From the NCBI GenBank assembly GCA_015501595.1, contig JADNRX010000014.1, positions 1 to 64,000 of the forward strand: a stretch of DNA of 64,000 bases, in the 5' to 3' direction. Position numbers and translations under genes: made by a program. This document shows, piece by piece, positions 46,996-58,121 of the stretch. The notes beneath the pieces were generated by a model. That model was given only the letters and a program-made list of their open reading frames with translations, was not told the DNA's origin and searched no databases. Numbering within the stretch: the stretch's first letter is position 1; each line of letters starts with the position of its first letter. The DNA comes from Hymenopellis radicata. Its lineage: Eukaryota; Basidiomycota; Agaricomycetes; Agaricales; Physalacriaceae.

Positions 46996-48401
46996 CTACT
47001 CGTCATCACCTTCCTCCCATACACGTGCGACCCCCACTGCGGAGACTTGTGGGTGGGCCCTCCGATACTCGTACTCAAGTCGTTTGATCCTGGAGAACCC
47101 AGGGTATCGCCCGGCCTGCTCATCGTCGACGGTCAAGGGGCGGGCTGAGGAGGAGGCTCGTGAGTCAGGTCAAGCAAGAGAGGCTGTACTCACTCTTGAG
47201 CACCTTATCCAGTGTCTCGAACACGGCGAGCTGGGCTTCATCGTCATCAGTTAGGAGACTGCCATCGCCATCGTCGGCGCCTCCGACGTCTTCCTCCTTC
47301 CTGGCGCCACCGCCCCCCCTGCTACCTTTCTTCGATTTCTTTGACCCGCCAGCTGGGCTATCCGCGCTTTTCCGCTTGAGCAAGCCTCCGCCGTCCGGGC
47401 GCAGTTCCAGGGGACGCATCATGGCCACGGCAGCCGCCAGCCCAGGGGTTGAGAATTTAAAGATGTTCCAAGCAAAACGAATGAAGAGATACCCGCGCCG
47501 GATTCGGCTCGGGAAGTTGACCGCTCTGAGGTGGTACTTGTACGCAAGGTCTTGGGCCATGGCCTGGACGAAGACAGCTACCACATGATCTGCATAGGGA
47601 GCAAAAAGGAAGAGCCCTTGGTCGAACACTTGTGCTATCAGGTCCGCACGGAGCGCCACCTCGTTGCGCACCGAAGTAAGGTCCGTGGTGGGATCCCCCC
47701 CATATCCTGTGAGAACTCGGTAGTGAAAAGAAAACTAGGATTCGCGACGGATTAGATTGATTGTTGGACGATGACAACACTCTCGGAACGTACCCATGCA
47801 CCTTCAGCTTTCGGGACGAGATGACTCGCCCGAAGAGCCGTGGCGGCACCCGTCATTATGCATACCTTGTCGTCCACCTTGACCGCGGCACTGATGTTGG
47901 AGATGTTCGGAGGAGGTGGAGCGTGGGCGGCCTCGCCTCCCAGCCAACGGGCGGGTATTACGACAGGCGGCGTCCAGGCGTCAAACGACTCGCAGAGATG
48001 GTAATCATAATCCAGTTCCCTTGGAGAACCTCAGAGAGAGACAGAATCTAGAAGACGCTGACGGCATACCCTCCCGCCCGAACGACGACGAAATGGTATA
48101 TTCCTGGCACCAACAGCCCGTCCGGGTCGGAATCGTCGCCGGCGACCCGCTCCTGCAGCGAGGGGTAGAGGTGCAGCTCGCCCTGCTGGTTGCCGGCTAG
48201 AACGAAGCAGGCGTCGAGGACGAGGCCCACAGGGACGCCGACCACACCGCTACCTGGCTCGGAAGGGAAAGCATGAAACAACAGGATGGGAGCGCCAGAG
48301 TGTACTTTAGGGTGGTAGACGGAGACTTGACTATTTGTATCGAGCAGCGGCAGGGGATTCTTAAGCGGACGCGCGGTGATGGCGGGGAGGACCGACGACA
48401 T
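46996..48401 (-). CDS. HNH-family nuclease-like protein (basidiomycete type)
   Basis: Start at 48401. The N-terminal domain is typical of a family abundant in mushrooms: MSSVLPAITARPLKNPLPLL, VSVYHPKVHSGAPILLFHAF, PSEPGSGVVGVPVGLVLDAC, ELHLYPSLQERVAGDDSDPD, GLLVPGIYHFVVVRAGG. After an intron: ESFDAWTPPVVIPARW and a proline linker, then the HNH_2-like core VCIMTGAATALRASHLVPKA, continuing GDPTTDLTSVRNEVALRADL and IAQVFDQGLFLFAPYADHVV. The first His (ASHLVP) and the Asn (RNEVALR) are present; the second His position before VFDQG reads Ile. The C-terminus has LELRPDGGGLLKRKSADSP, a basic/Gly-rich linker and RIKRLEYEYRRAHPQ, ending WEEGDDE at 46996. Four exons, frame intact. Whether it cuts DNA is unproven. 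Confidence 0.82.
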
Positions 48402-48593
48402 TGAGACAACCAGACTCAGAGTTTCAAAACGTGAACTGGCGGGCAAATCATAAATGTTCGGTTGTTCTTGTTTGGCCCGCCACAGAAACGCGTCCTGTCA
48501 CAGTCATGTGATCAAACATCACCGATATTGAGGGTCGCGTAATTTCCCACGGAAGCATTTTGTTTTCTCCCCAGTTTCTCCCGATCCCTCAAA
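48402..48593. promoter_or_regulatory. 192-bp bidirectional promoter region between HNH and SRA genes
   Basis: Divergent starts at 48401 (minus) and 48594 (plus) share this spacer, so the two genes probably share regulatory sequence. The SRA-side part (48481-48593) is duplicated at 43212-43304. It contains GTCACAGTCATGTGATCA and CGCGTAATTTCCCACGG, conserved between both copies. No TATA box is evident. Confidence 0.6.
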
Positions 48594-50186
48594 ATGGTGT
48601 CTGAATATGAAAGACAGCGCGATGCCAACATTGCCCGGTTCGTCCACCTCCCGTACACCAAAGACCGAAGGAAACTCAATTGTCTTTCAGCAACAAGGCG
48701 CTCTTGAAGTCGCTCGGGCTCGACACACCACTTTTTGAGCCCAAGGAAAAGATTGTCAAAAAGCCCAAAGCACCCAAGAAGCGCAAGGAGCCTCCCGTAA
48801 CTAATGATGATGGGGAGCCTGCAGCAAAGGTATCGCGGGGCGACGGCGATAGTACCGCACCCGAGGAAAGTGGTCCGATTCGACGGAGTGCGCGCAACAG
48901 AGGCAAAACGGTCGACTACAAGGCGGAGCAGAAGATCTCCAGTCCGATGCCTATATCGTTCCAAGCCGGCATCAGAGTCTCTGGTAACGAGGGTCCTCTG
49001 GGCAGCGGCGACGGCGTGAAGCGCAAATACAATCCGTGAGTTGCAGGGTTTCAGTATTTGGTATGGAGTCGTGGGCTGACCAAATGGTAGGAAGGTCTAT
49101 GGCCATATTCCTCATATTGAGGTTGGCACCTGGTGGGAAACGAGAGAAGGTTGCAGTAACGATGCGATACACGCGTGAGTGGTCTCTTTATTCTGTTCTT
49201 GATGAACTTTGTTTTGAGGTATATCTATATCTTCAGTCCCTGGGTAGGAGGTATAGCAGTGGGGCCACAAGGCGCATATAGCGTCGCGCTAAGTGGCGGA
49301 TACGACGACGACGTGGACCTTGGATACGCGTTGTACGTTATTCACAGAATATTCCTACGGATCCTTACTGAACTCGCCAACAGTACGTACACAGGCTCAG
49401 GTAGATACCTCGCCGTTTAACTCCATGGTACGCGACGGCTTATGGATACTTTTCTTCAAGGCGGACGCGACTTGAAAGGAACAAAGGCGGCTCCAAAGAA
49501 TGTATGCTTTTGCGGCTGGTCTCCGTTGTCGTTCGCTTATTCCCCGCAGCTACGAACGGCTCCTCAGTCAAGCGATCAAGACTTTGACAACAATGTACGC
49601 CGTTTACTGTCTGTTGGAGCTTGATATTGAAGCCTCTGTAGTTCAACAGAACTCTCCAGGTAACGCGCATTAGACATTCCGTCCCAATGCCATGGTGTAA
49701 TCTGACCCGCGTCAACGGCAGCGCTCGTCGGAAACAAAGAAACCCGTACGCGTTATCCGCGGTTACAAGTTGAAGTCGCCATATGGGCCCAGCGAAGGGT
49801 GGGTGTCCTGCCGCTGCCGTTGTCATCCCCGCTAATCCATCCTGTGTGCAGATACCGGTATGATGGCCTCTACGAAGTCGAAAAGGTATGCAACACCAAC
49901 AGGTGTTCGTTCTCACTGCAGCTGAAGCTTACCGGTGGACAGGCGTGGTCGGAGAAAGGCTTGAACAAAGGTGGTTTCAAGGTTTGCAAATTCGCTTTCA
50001 AGGTAATTTTCTCGTGTATGCCGCTGTCAAACATACGTTAACGTTGAATGATTTAGCGACTCCCGGGACAACCTCCCCTTCCTCGACGTGCGATTGAGGA
50101 CGAGGATGTCACCCCAGCTGACGAAAGCGCAGGAGAAACCAAGGACGAGGACTCCGCCGTTTCTCCTCCGTCCGAACAAACATAAT
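48594..50186 (+). CDS. SRA-YDG domain protein (modified-DNA reader)
   Basis: The SRA domain binds 5-methylcytosine or hydroxymethylcytosine in DNA in characterised proteins such as UHRF1. Exon 1 gives MVSEYERQRDANIAR and splices to NKALLKSLGLDTPLFEPKEK, then a basic, NLS-like region (KKPKAPKKRKEPP, RRSARNRGKTVDYKAEQK). The SRA-YDG domain follows: KVYGHIPHIEVGTWWETREG, CSNDAIH, PWVGGIAVGPQGAYSVALSG, GYDDDVDLGYA, TYTGSGGRDLKGTKAAPKN, LRTAPQSSDQDFDN, KKPVRVIRGYKLKSPYGPSE, GYRYDGLYEVEK, AWSEKGLNKGGFKVCKFAFK and RLPGQPPLP. The hallmark TGSGGRD, VIRG and YRYDGLY motifs are all present. The tail is acidic and ends SPPSEQT. There is no RING, PHD or nuclease domain, so it is a stand-alone reader. About ten short introns; no frameshift needed. 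Confidence 0.9.
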
Positions 50187-50286
50187 CTATCTGAATTGCC
50201 CATCTCCATGTCATCGTGTTCGTTTATCTAACTTCATCTCGTCGAGCTTGCTTTGTTGTCAACTGTAATATATCAGATTTACATTG

Positions 50287-51785
50287 TTACATTTCAAGTG
50301 CGAGCCGAGCGAGCTGTAAAGCTCCCTCCTTTGTTTTGGTTCCTGGCCAATAGTGAGCTTTGACACTTTGGAATGCAGTACTGTAACGTACCGCCGATGA
50401 AGCCACTGGCATGCACGAACACACATCCTTCGACACCGCTGATCTTACTCAATGCGTCGTCCCGGACGCCTCTCCAGGCTTCGGGCAAGGGCTTCCGACT
50501 CTCGAAACTGTCTTCGGAGACGGGGACCGCTTGCACCCTCCAATTCCCGCCGTCGTCGGAATAGACCACATATGTGGACGTCGGTTCGACGAGGGATTCT
50601 CGCTCCAGATCAAACAAGTGTCCCTACAGCATGCATCCTTAGCAAGAAAAGATTTCTTGATTGGAATGTGTACGGACCTTCCATGGAAGGAACTGCTCAA
50701 GCAAGATCAGCTTGCCCGTGGCATCGACATTTTCTTTACTTTTTTGCAGAGCGTCTATCAATAGGTCTCGGGCAGGTAACCAAGCGTTCGCGTAGAAATC
50801 AAGCTTTGCGAGGAACTCCCCGCCGGTTAGAGCTGATGCCTTGGCGAATTGGGTCTAACAACGATATATCAGAAGCGCGCGCGGATGGAGGAAGCGAGGG
50901 TGCAACGGACATCGAGGGTCTGGGCGTCGCAGGGCTGATTCCACGCAGGATTCAAGGAGCTGACACGGCTGGGCAGGTCGGTGCTACTCTTGTACAAAGG
51001 CTTGATCTCCGTGGGATACCGGGAGATGCCATTATCGTTCGCGTCGATGGCTTCGATGAATTCCTGGGGGATTGCCAGGGTTACTCACTTTGGATTCAAA
51101 TAACACGGAGTTGGGGGTTGCTTGCTTACCTGGTACATCTTGAGCCATAGCGTGTGGACCTTGGGGTCGTCCACGGGCAACTGCGTCCTGGCTGCGATGA
51201 TCTCCTTTCCAAAGTGTCTGCCGCGGAATTAGGGCTACGCGGGGGAAAAGGAAGGGAGGGGCCGGTTATAAAATGCATACTTGTAGATCAGGCCGGCCGA
51301 GCTGAGCTTCGTGGTGAATCCATGGCCGAACACCTCCTCGAAGCCGCGCTGGTGATGGTCGAAGCGCTGTGCGGCCGCGTCGTAGATGGCGCCGACGTCG
51401 ACGACAATGTCGCAGCCGTCGAGGAGGGCGGGATCACGCGATCGCTTGAGGTCTTGAAACAGGTATTAGGGCCGCGGATGGGCGGATGGATGGGCGCGTA
51501 CCAGCTCCTGTAAAGGATTTTGTTTGACGCAGTAAAAAAACGGCGAGAGCCTCGTCACAGTGAAAGGTCCCATTGTGAGTGCCGATGATCTAGAATGGGA
51601 TTGAGCACCAATGAGACTCGTGGTATTTCGTATACTTTTTGATGCTCCATCTTTTGTTTTTTCTGGAGGGGAGAAGTGTCCGACATGGCGCGGCTGAATA
51701 TGCTCAATGGAAGCGGACGTCGTGACAATCGATAAGGAAGCAACCGGCCACAGCTGGGAAGCCTTTGAATGAGAGTATGACTCAT
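50287..51785 (-). CDS. MYG1: MYG1 family exonuclease/metal-dependent hydrolase
   Basis: MYG1 (UPF0160) proteins are DHH-like 3'-5' RNA exonucleases found in nucleus and mitochondria of animals. The start at 51785 gives a basic, Arg/Leu/Ser-rich presequence (MSHTLIQRLPSCGRLLPYRL, SRRPLPLSIFSRA) followed by a second ATG and MSDTSPLQKKQKMEHQK, an NLS-like start. After an intron: IIGTHNGTFHCDEALAVFLL, RQTKSFTGA, then CDIVVDVGAIYDAATQRFDH, HQRGFEEVFGHGFTTKLSSA, FIEAIDANDNGISRYP, ELTGGEFLAKLDFYANAWLP, YVVYSDDGGNWRVQAVPV, RKPLPEAWRGVRDDALSKIS, GVEGCVFVHASGFIGG and TKTKEGALQLARLALEM. The TFHCDE and FDHH motifs carry the metal ligands. The two starts could give mitochondrial and nuclear forms. Several introns; the frame is intact. 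Confidence 0.92.
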
Positions 51786-52112
51786 GTTCTGTGGCAATCG
51801 TTTCAAACTCAGTGGTTAGCACTATCTAGGCGCCTTCTCGGCCTTTCCTTTCGCGTATACGCCGCCCACCGAGCAGCCGCGCGACAACCAGCACTGTTGA
51901 CAATAAAGGACTGCATAATACTGCATGCATTGCTGTAATCCGTGTGGTCGCTCCTTTTATAAAGCAGGTCCGTCGACGCCGTGCTTTATCAAAGTGACAG
52001 CGTAACGCTTGCACCCGGCCGATCGAACCAGGACTTGCATCTTTTATAAAAGTCACCCGTGAAATGGATTTTCTTTCTGCTCTTCCTTTGCCACCGCCGT
52101 CGTCCCGCCAGA

Positions 52113-52863
52113 ATGGACATTCCCTTCCTCCTCCACAGTCCGTCTGAAGCTGTCTCCACCATCTACTTTGCCAATGTCATCGCCTGGCTCAAGGGAGTCG
52201 CAGACGCCCAAAAGTCTGGCCAGCTGCTAGACCCGTCGGCTCCCTCGTACGACGACGAATATGCTCTGCCAGAGTTCTCCTTTCCTGTGTTTGACCAACA
52301 GCCGCCGCCCCAGCCATCATATCCCTGTTTTACTGCTGAAACCAGTCAAAATTGGCCGCGGTTATCATCGCCCGCGTCAATAACGAATGTTCCATCCATC
52401 CTCAGCCGTTTTGCCACGATTTGCGTCGGAGTATAGGCGCTGCGCAGGACATGTGGGGCTTTACGCCTCCGCCGAGCACACAGCCATATGTCGTGGGTTC
52501 ACCCTTTGGATACGTGGTACGTTTCTTTCATCCAAAAGTATGATTTTCTTTCAAACTCACCCCTCGGCAGCCACTTGCAGTACACGTTCCTCATAATACG
52601 ACACTACCCATGATCCATCCCCTTTCTACGCCATCCCTCCATTCTTACAAGATCTACATGCAACGTCGGATAAGCTTCAGCACGCGCTGCGGCAACACCA
52701 AATAACATCGGCGCGTCAGCAATGGGCCGCAGCAAATCCGTCTCTGTGCTCGGCTCATGAACGTTCGCGGCGGACACACACGGCACACATAACCGAGCGG
52801 CGACGGCGTCCTTTCCAGGCGACACCCTATTACAAGATTACTTCACCGTATCTCGCATCATGA
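52113..52863 (+). CDS. Hypothetical protein
   Basis: Not recognised. A plausible first exon starts with ATG at 52113: MDIPFLLHSPSEAVSTIYFA, NVIAWLKGVADAQKSGQLLD, then a Pro/Gln-rich stretch (FPVFDQQPPPQPSYPC). Two further open segments in other frames look coding: WGFTPPPSTQPYVVGSPFGY (about 52450-52515) and, beyond an AG near 52570, SPFYAIPPFLQDLHATSDKL, QHALRQHQITSARQQWAAAN, closing with SPYLAS and a stop at 52861-52863. Splice sites joining them are uncertain. The layout (short helical N-terminus, low-complexity middle, basic tail) would suit a regulatory protein, but no domain is seen. The next 325 bp hold nothing recognised. Confidence 0.4.
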
Positions 52864-53188
52864 CCATCATTGCCGGTGTGGTAACTTTTTTCACCGCCTC
52901 CATATCGCCACCTAATGCCTTCTTTTAGAACACGGCCGCTGACGGGGAAGCAGAGAGACGGACACATATCCACGGTGGCGACCATATTGTAATGTAATGA
53001 TCGTCCATCCGTGGCTTTAAATTACAGCTTATTACCCAACGACGACAATCTTTTTAATCGTATTCGGCAGCGAGAGAACAAATTATAAATGCAAAGTCTG
53101 TGTGAGGTACGTCAAGTAGTGTAGGGAACCGAAAACAGTGTCTGTGAAAACTAAACATATCCGTCCAACAACCGCGAATCTCCATGCC

Positions 53189-53731
53189 CTACAATAACAC
53201 CATGACACCACCAATGAGAGCTCCGATGGATACAAATGTCATGCCATGTGCAACACTCGCCAACGCCAATGCGCTGTCAGCGATCCAGCTATCATCCGGT
53301 CCATCTGCCTTGCTGGTTCCACCAGGCGATGGTGCGCCGTTCGACCCTCCTCCGCCATCCACGCCATCTGTCGAGGCCACAGGAAGGGTAGTCGGTGTTG
53401 TGGAGGTGTTGCTTGTGTGGGTCGCATTGCTATTTGTGCTGTTTCCGGACGACGGCGTTATGGTGACAACAGAGCTAGCTGTTATGGTGGATCCGCCAGA
53501 GGTGAATACTGTGGTAGCGACGGATGTAGTGAGCCGCACGCTCGTGCTTGTCGAGCCGCCTGAGCTTGTGCTTGTGCTTGTGGTGCCTCGGGTGGTGGTT
53601 GTGGAAGACTAGTTATCATGTCAAACAGGCTCCTTCCCTGCAATTTTAAAAGCGATACTGACCTGCGAGACAGCAAGAGAGGGTAATAGCACGAGCAACA
53701 AGAGACTCTTTTGGGCGTTAAAGAAATGCAT
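53189..53731 (-). CDS. Small Ser/Thr-rich surface protein, probably GPI-anchored
   Basis: Two exons. The first gives a signal peptide MHFFNAQKSLLLLVLLPSLA then VSQ. After an intron of about 60 nt the second begins SSTTTTRGTTSTSTSSGGST and continues as Ser/Thr-rich sequence with two N-x-T/S sites (NSTNSNATHTSNTS). A Gly-rich segment (GVDGGGGSNGAPSPGG) and SKADGPDDSWIADSALALAS follow, ending in a hydrophobic helix (FVSIGALIGGVMVLL). This is the usual layout of a heavily O-glycosylated, GPI-anchored wall protein. No enzymatic domain. The start is 115 bp from the divergent gene at 53847. Confidence 0.75.
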
Positions 53732-53846
53732 AGTGAGTCGTGGTCGTCGTGGAGGTGTGAGATGCCTAGGCCGCACGTGACTGGTGTGATTTCAGCTCGG
53801 CATCGAAGTGAATCTGATCCAGCCCAGCTTGAACCCAGAGTCACCG

Positions 53847-55076
53847 ATGTTGGGGGACTTAGGTGAATTTGCTTTGCTAGATTTGACACCGTCTGGGGTA
53901 AGTGACCTGTTGGCAAAGACGACCATGGAATCGCGTCCATCCACCCTCTCGCCAGCGACCATCGATGCCTTTTTACAATACCTGATACCTCCTATGCAGC
54001 TGGCAGCCAATCCTTTCCCATCTCCACTGCTGTCTCTGCCGCTTTTGCAGCGCCACCATTTTCTCAACATCTCACCTGAAGACAACCTTGCAGACTACCT
54101 GACTTGGCCGTCAGCTGAACAACCCCAGATTCTGGATATTCTCCACGCTCTTCCGAATCCTGGACCTGCCGAGCAGCTTCCTATCAAATACACAGGTGAT
54201 CAGGAGACCCTCTTCGCACATGTGCATCTCCGCTTTACCCCCGACGCTTTGACGGGCCTCCGTCTGGTATTTCAGTGGGACACACCCGATAGTGCTTGGA
54301 AGTATCACAACATTGCCCTCATGCCCTTCCCACCCAACTCTTTTGACAACATTGACGACATGTGGGGTCTCCAGGTGCACGTTGTTGAAGAGGCAAATGA
54401 GGAGGATGCATACTGGGATGCGTACGGCCACGACGATCACCTTGAAGTAGATCCAGACGCGACTCGTGCTAAACACGATCACGGCAACAACGAGGATGCG
54501 TACTGGGCGCAATACGCCAACGTACATGGTATGTAATATCCAGCCAGCTATCAGTTGTCACCTACTAAGTATGGCCACCTAGGCTCCGGAGACTCGACCA
54601 TCCCATCGCCAATGCCAGAGAAGCGTAAGCCTGGGTCATACATCTCATCCCAACTCCACGAGCATTCCGCCGATTCTGATGATCACTTGCACCACGGCGA
54701 AGAGATCGTCGACATGTCCCTCTCGTCCTTGCGGCCCAGCAAGCATGCCATAGACCTATCTGATCGGTTACACGCTCTGTCCTCGCGGTTACATTCATTA
54801 CCTGCCCAGGAGGACGTTCCGGAGTTGACGGAAGAGTCCAGTCCCGAGACGGAGTCCCCGTCGGAAGCCGCCCCGTTTCAAGAGAGCGAGGTAGAGCAAC
54901 AGCCAGTGAAGCTCTCTTCGGAGGAAACAGAAGCAGGCGATGATGTCGATGTATTAAAGGAGACAATACGCGGGGTATATCGATTGTGGAAGATGGGGAG
55001 GAAGGGCGCTAGCGGGGAAGCGGAAAGCGCCGATGAGTTCCTTGACATAGTAAAACAGGTCCTACACGAAACTTGA
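53847..55076 (+). CDS. Conserved-type hypothetical acidic protein
   Basis: Not assigned to a family. The first ATG of the open frame is at 53847 (MLGDLGEFALLDLTPSGVSD); the frame is open upstream, so an upstream exon is possible. Notable segments: TLSPATIDAFLQYLIPPMQL, EDNLADYLTWPSAEQPQILD, IKYTGDQETLFAHVHLRFTP, then two similar acidic units, ANEEDAYWDAYGHDD and GNNEDAYWAQYANVHG. An intron (about 54530-54582) joins HG to SGDSTIPSPMPEKRKPG. The C-terminal half is Ser/Glu-rich and ends with a helix (LKETIRGVYRLWKMGRKG) and DEFLDIVKQVLHET. The NEDAYW/AQY repeats recall short peptide-like linear motifs. Likely cytosolic or nuclear; role unknown. The reading frame is clean. Confidence 0.7.
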
Positions 55077-55877
55077 CCGCCTCTACAGACAGCATCGCAT
55101 TGACATCTCTACACCATTACAATCAACGGGCCTCTTCCCGCTTTTCGTGTTTACACTAATCAACGGGTGCTGCCATCAAAGTGATATATCACTTCCTTCT
55201 GGACGTAAGTCACGTAGACAACACTAGGCTCTTGTGGCGTTGGAGATCAAGAACAGATCTACGAACGCGCGCTTACTTGCCGCCTTCACAAATCTTAAGC
55301 TACAGGCAAACTCGAGCTTATCGCTATCTGCCATCAATACTTCATCATACACGGGTCGTACGCGGAGTAACAGTGGCGCTGCAGCGAACAAGCAACTCTT
55401 TGGAAGTGGCTTAAGCTTTATTCACCGAAAAATTCTGATTACAACCAAGGATACAGAGCAATCCCACTGAAATCGCCAACGTATCGCAGACACAGACAAA
55501 CCGCTGAGGGAGTTACTAGTTGTGACTTGCGGCGCGTGAGTTCCCAGTACAAGTCGCGCATGCACTTGGAGGAAGCGGTCAAGTAACCTTCATTAAAATC
55601 CACCAGCCCGCGATTCGCATACAGTTTATTACGCGGTGGACGGGCAATCGATGGATACCATGTTTCTCGGAGGACTCTGTTCACCTTGCATCGCCGGCTC
55701 TGGCTCCAATTTATCGAACGGATCTCTGATACCTCAGCCAAGCTCGCATAATAATGTAGGCACCAAACTATACTCCTTTGGGCCCACAGCTGCATTTCTT
55801 TAGGCCGCCTCTCGGGGTTTTAACGATGGATAAATAGCGTCTTGTCTCAGTTTGCGATGATACAACTTGACTCTGCT
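55077..55877. other. Intergenic with a doubtful 118-codon frame
   Basis: Lies between the acidic hypothetical gene and the desaturase. A minus-strand frame at 55439-55795 begins with a true ATG and encodes 118 residues (MQLWAQRSIVWCLHYYASLA at the start, FSGIALYPWL at the end), but composition and content suggest chance. Nothing else is recognised. Confidence 0.35.
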
Positions 55878-57953
55878 ATGGAATATCACCAGTGGGACGG
55901 TCCGGAATATCGAAAGAGGTTGGTTGGTCGTCCCAGCAAATGTCGAGATGTACTAACGCCTTCTGCTTGTTAGGTGCCAGACACCGTTCTCACCACCGAC
56001 GGTTACGCTGAAGCAGATACACCAGGCGGTTCCCAAACATCTTTTGAAGCGTGAGCGCACACCATTTCTACAACAGGATTCGACTTTTTTTTCTGATCGC
56101 GCTCTAGCTAATGCATTCATTGCCTCAGCCTACGTCCTTCGAGATGTCCTCCTGGCACTTTTCTTCTTCCGTTTCGCCATGTCCATCGATACCTGGGATA
56201 ACGCAAACTTTGGCGGCCATGTCACCAGCGCCCTCGTCAAACGGCTCTTCAAGACCGCTCTTTGGCTCGTATACTGGTGGTTTCAAGGCCTCGTCGGCGC
56301 CGGCCTGTTCTGTCTAGGTGAGCCTAGTATCTTTCACTGGCCGGGCATAGTATTCTAATGCGATGACTACCACCACAAGGACACGACGCTGGACACGGCA
56401 CCTTGTTCAATTCCAAGGCCGCGAACAACCTAGTCGGTTTCATACTTCACACGGTATCCCGCTATTTCTGTTTGGTCTCTTTTGTTTAATTATTGACGAA
56501 ATCTCTTTAGGGCTTAATGGTCCCGTATTTCGCGTGGCGCGCTACGCATCACGCCCATCATGTCTGTGGCCACGTCGCATTTGCATTGTGATTTCATTTC
56601 CTCATGATGTGCCTCCAGAAAGCGACATCGTCGATGGAGCGCGACGAGAACTACGTGCCTTACCTTCGCAGCGACTATAAGCTGCCATCGGCTGATAGGG
56701 CGAAACGGATCGATTATGACGAAGTATTCGAAGAGACGCCTCTGTATACGCTCCTCCGGATATTGATCATGCAGGGAACGTGAGTCTTGTTCGCGTCCTC
56801 CATTTAGGTGGCCTGCGTTAATTGACATCAAGGGGCTGGTGGTTGTATTTATCGTGAGCCCATCCCGTCCTTCCCAAGATCAGTCAGTGGGTGCTGACTA
56901 GGACTTTTGGTCAAGCCACAATGTCATGGGCTCCAGGATATATCCTCCTGGGACTAACCATTTCGATCCGAATTCGCCGTTATTCCGCCAGACAGACCGT
57001 CAGTAGCTGCGTTGCTATCCCCGGAAAGTTTAGCATGGGCTCACGGATGGATCTGGTTTTTTTATACAGGGAACAATATCATTCTATCCAACATCGGCTT
57101 GCTGGGTATGAGCGCAGTCTTGTTCTATATGGGACCAAGTATGGTCTTGCGGTACTATCTCGTCCCGTATTTGGTTAGTGGCGCGCCCTGTTAATTCACT
57201 CACACACAACACTTATCAACGCGCGCCGTATAGCTCACTAATCATTGGTACTAACTGCATTTATTATTATTCCCGTGTTCTGTTTCTGATTGTTTGCTAT
57301 TTTCTAGGATCGGTGCGCGTTTCAACTCCTTGGTGCAGCTAGTAGAGAGGCTAACCTGGTGCTTGTCCAGTCATGTTTACATTCCTCCACCATTCGGACC
57401 CGACCATCCCCCATTACCGGAAGGATCAATGGTCTTTCTTGAGGGGAGCTGCGGCCACCGTTGACCGCCCACTGTTGGGATATCTGGGGAGGTTCTTTCT
57501 TCACAATATAAGCCACGATCATGTCGCGCGTACTACCTACATTATTCCTCCCTGTGTTGCGTCTGATTGATATTGTCCTAGATCATTTCTTCTCTCAAGC
57601 CCCATTTTGTGCGTCGCGCTTTTTGCATTCCATCTTCGTCTCTGACAAAACAGATTTTAGACAACGGCCCGCTCATTACGCGCATCGTCAAAGACATGCT
57701 TGGAGAGTCTTACAATTATGATTCAACTGTGAGTCCGTTCAGCCTCGCGTCACAGGCCAGCATCTGAGTGGACAACAGCCGTCATTTTACGCGTTATATC
57801 GTTCCTTCACGCGATGCTTGTTCGTGGAGAACGATGCGGACATCGTGTTTTACAAGGATAGGTATGGCAAGGCAGCACGAGTTGTTCAACAAGATGAAGT
57901 CGAGCGCATACGAGAATCTGGATGGAATGCCGCCAAACAGGATAACCTGTGAA
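55878..57953 (+). CDS. Delta-12 (omega-6) fatty acid desaturase
   Basis: ER membrane desaturase that converts oleate to linoleate. Start at 55878 (MEYHQWDGPEYRKR, provisional) splices to CQTPFSPPTVTLKQIHQAVP, KHLLK, then NAFIASAYVLRDVLLALFFF and WLVYWWFQGLVGAGLFCLG. The three histidine boxes are present: HDAGH at about 56381, HHAHH in MVPYFAWRATHHAHH (about 56520-56566, spliced to KATSSMERDENYVPYLRSDY), and HDHVAHHFF split by an intron near 57528-57592. Other blocks: KRIDYDEVFEETPLYTLLRI, FTFLHHSDPTIPHYRKDQWS, FLRGAAATVDRPLLGYLGRF, GPLITRIVKDMLGESYNYDS, FYALYRSFTRCLFVENDADI and VFYKDRYGKAARVVQQDEVE. The stop is at 57951-57953. About ten short introns; the frame is intact. Length and motifs fit fungal delta-12 enzymes rather than delta-9 or delta-15, though the regiospecificity call is by resemblance. 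Confidence 0.9.
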
Positions 57954-58121
57954 TATACATAAATTAGCAAGTCTTAATGTACCTTGATTAATGGAGAGCT
58001 TGTAATAGAATGACGTGCGACAGACAGCCTTGAATGTCATTCGCTAATGAGACAGTGACAGTAATGCAGATGACAGAACACGGTAATTTATGTACACGCA
58101 GCTATATCGGCGCCTACAGTA

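Noticed and set aside
53808..53846. Upstream extension of the acidic hypothetical protein
   Set aside because: The open frame extends upstream but has no ATG there, only GTG; the ATG at 53847 was used instead.
56051..56107. Apparent 26-nt intron in the desaturase after KHLLK
   Set aside because: A 57-nt intron ending at CTCTAG joins to NAFIASAYVLRD in frame and matches the usual intron size here.
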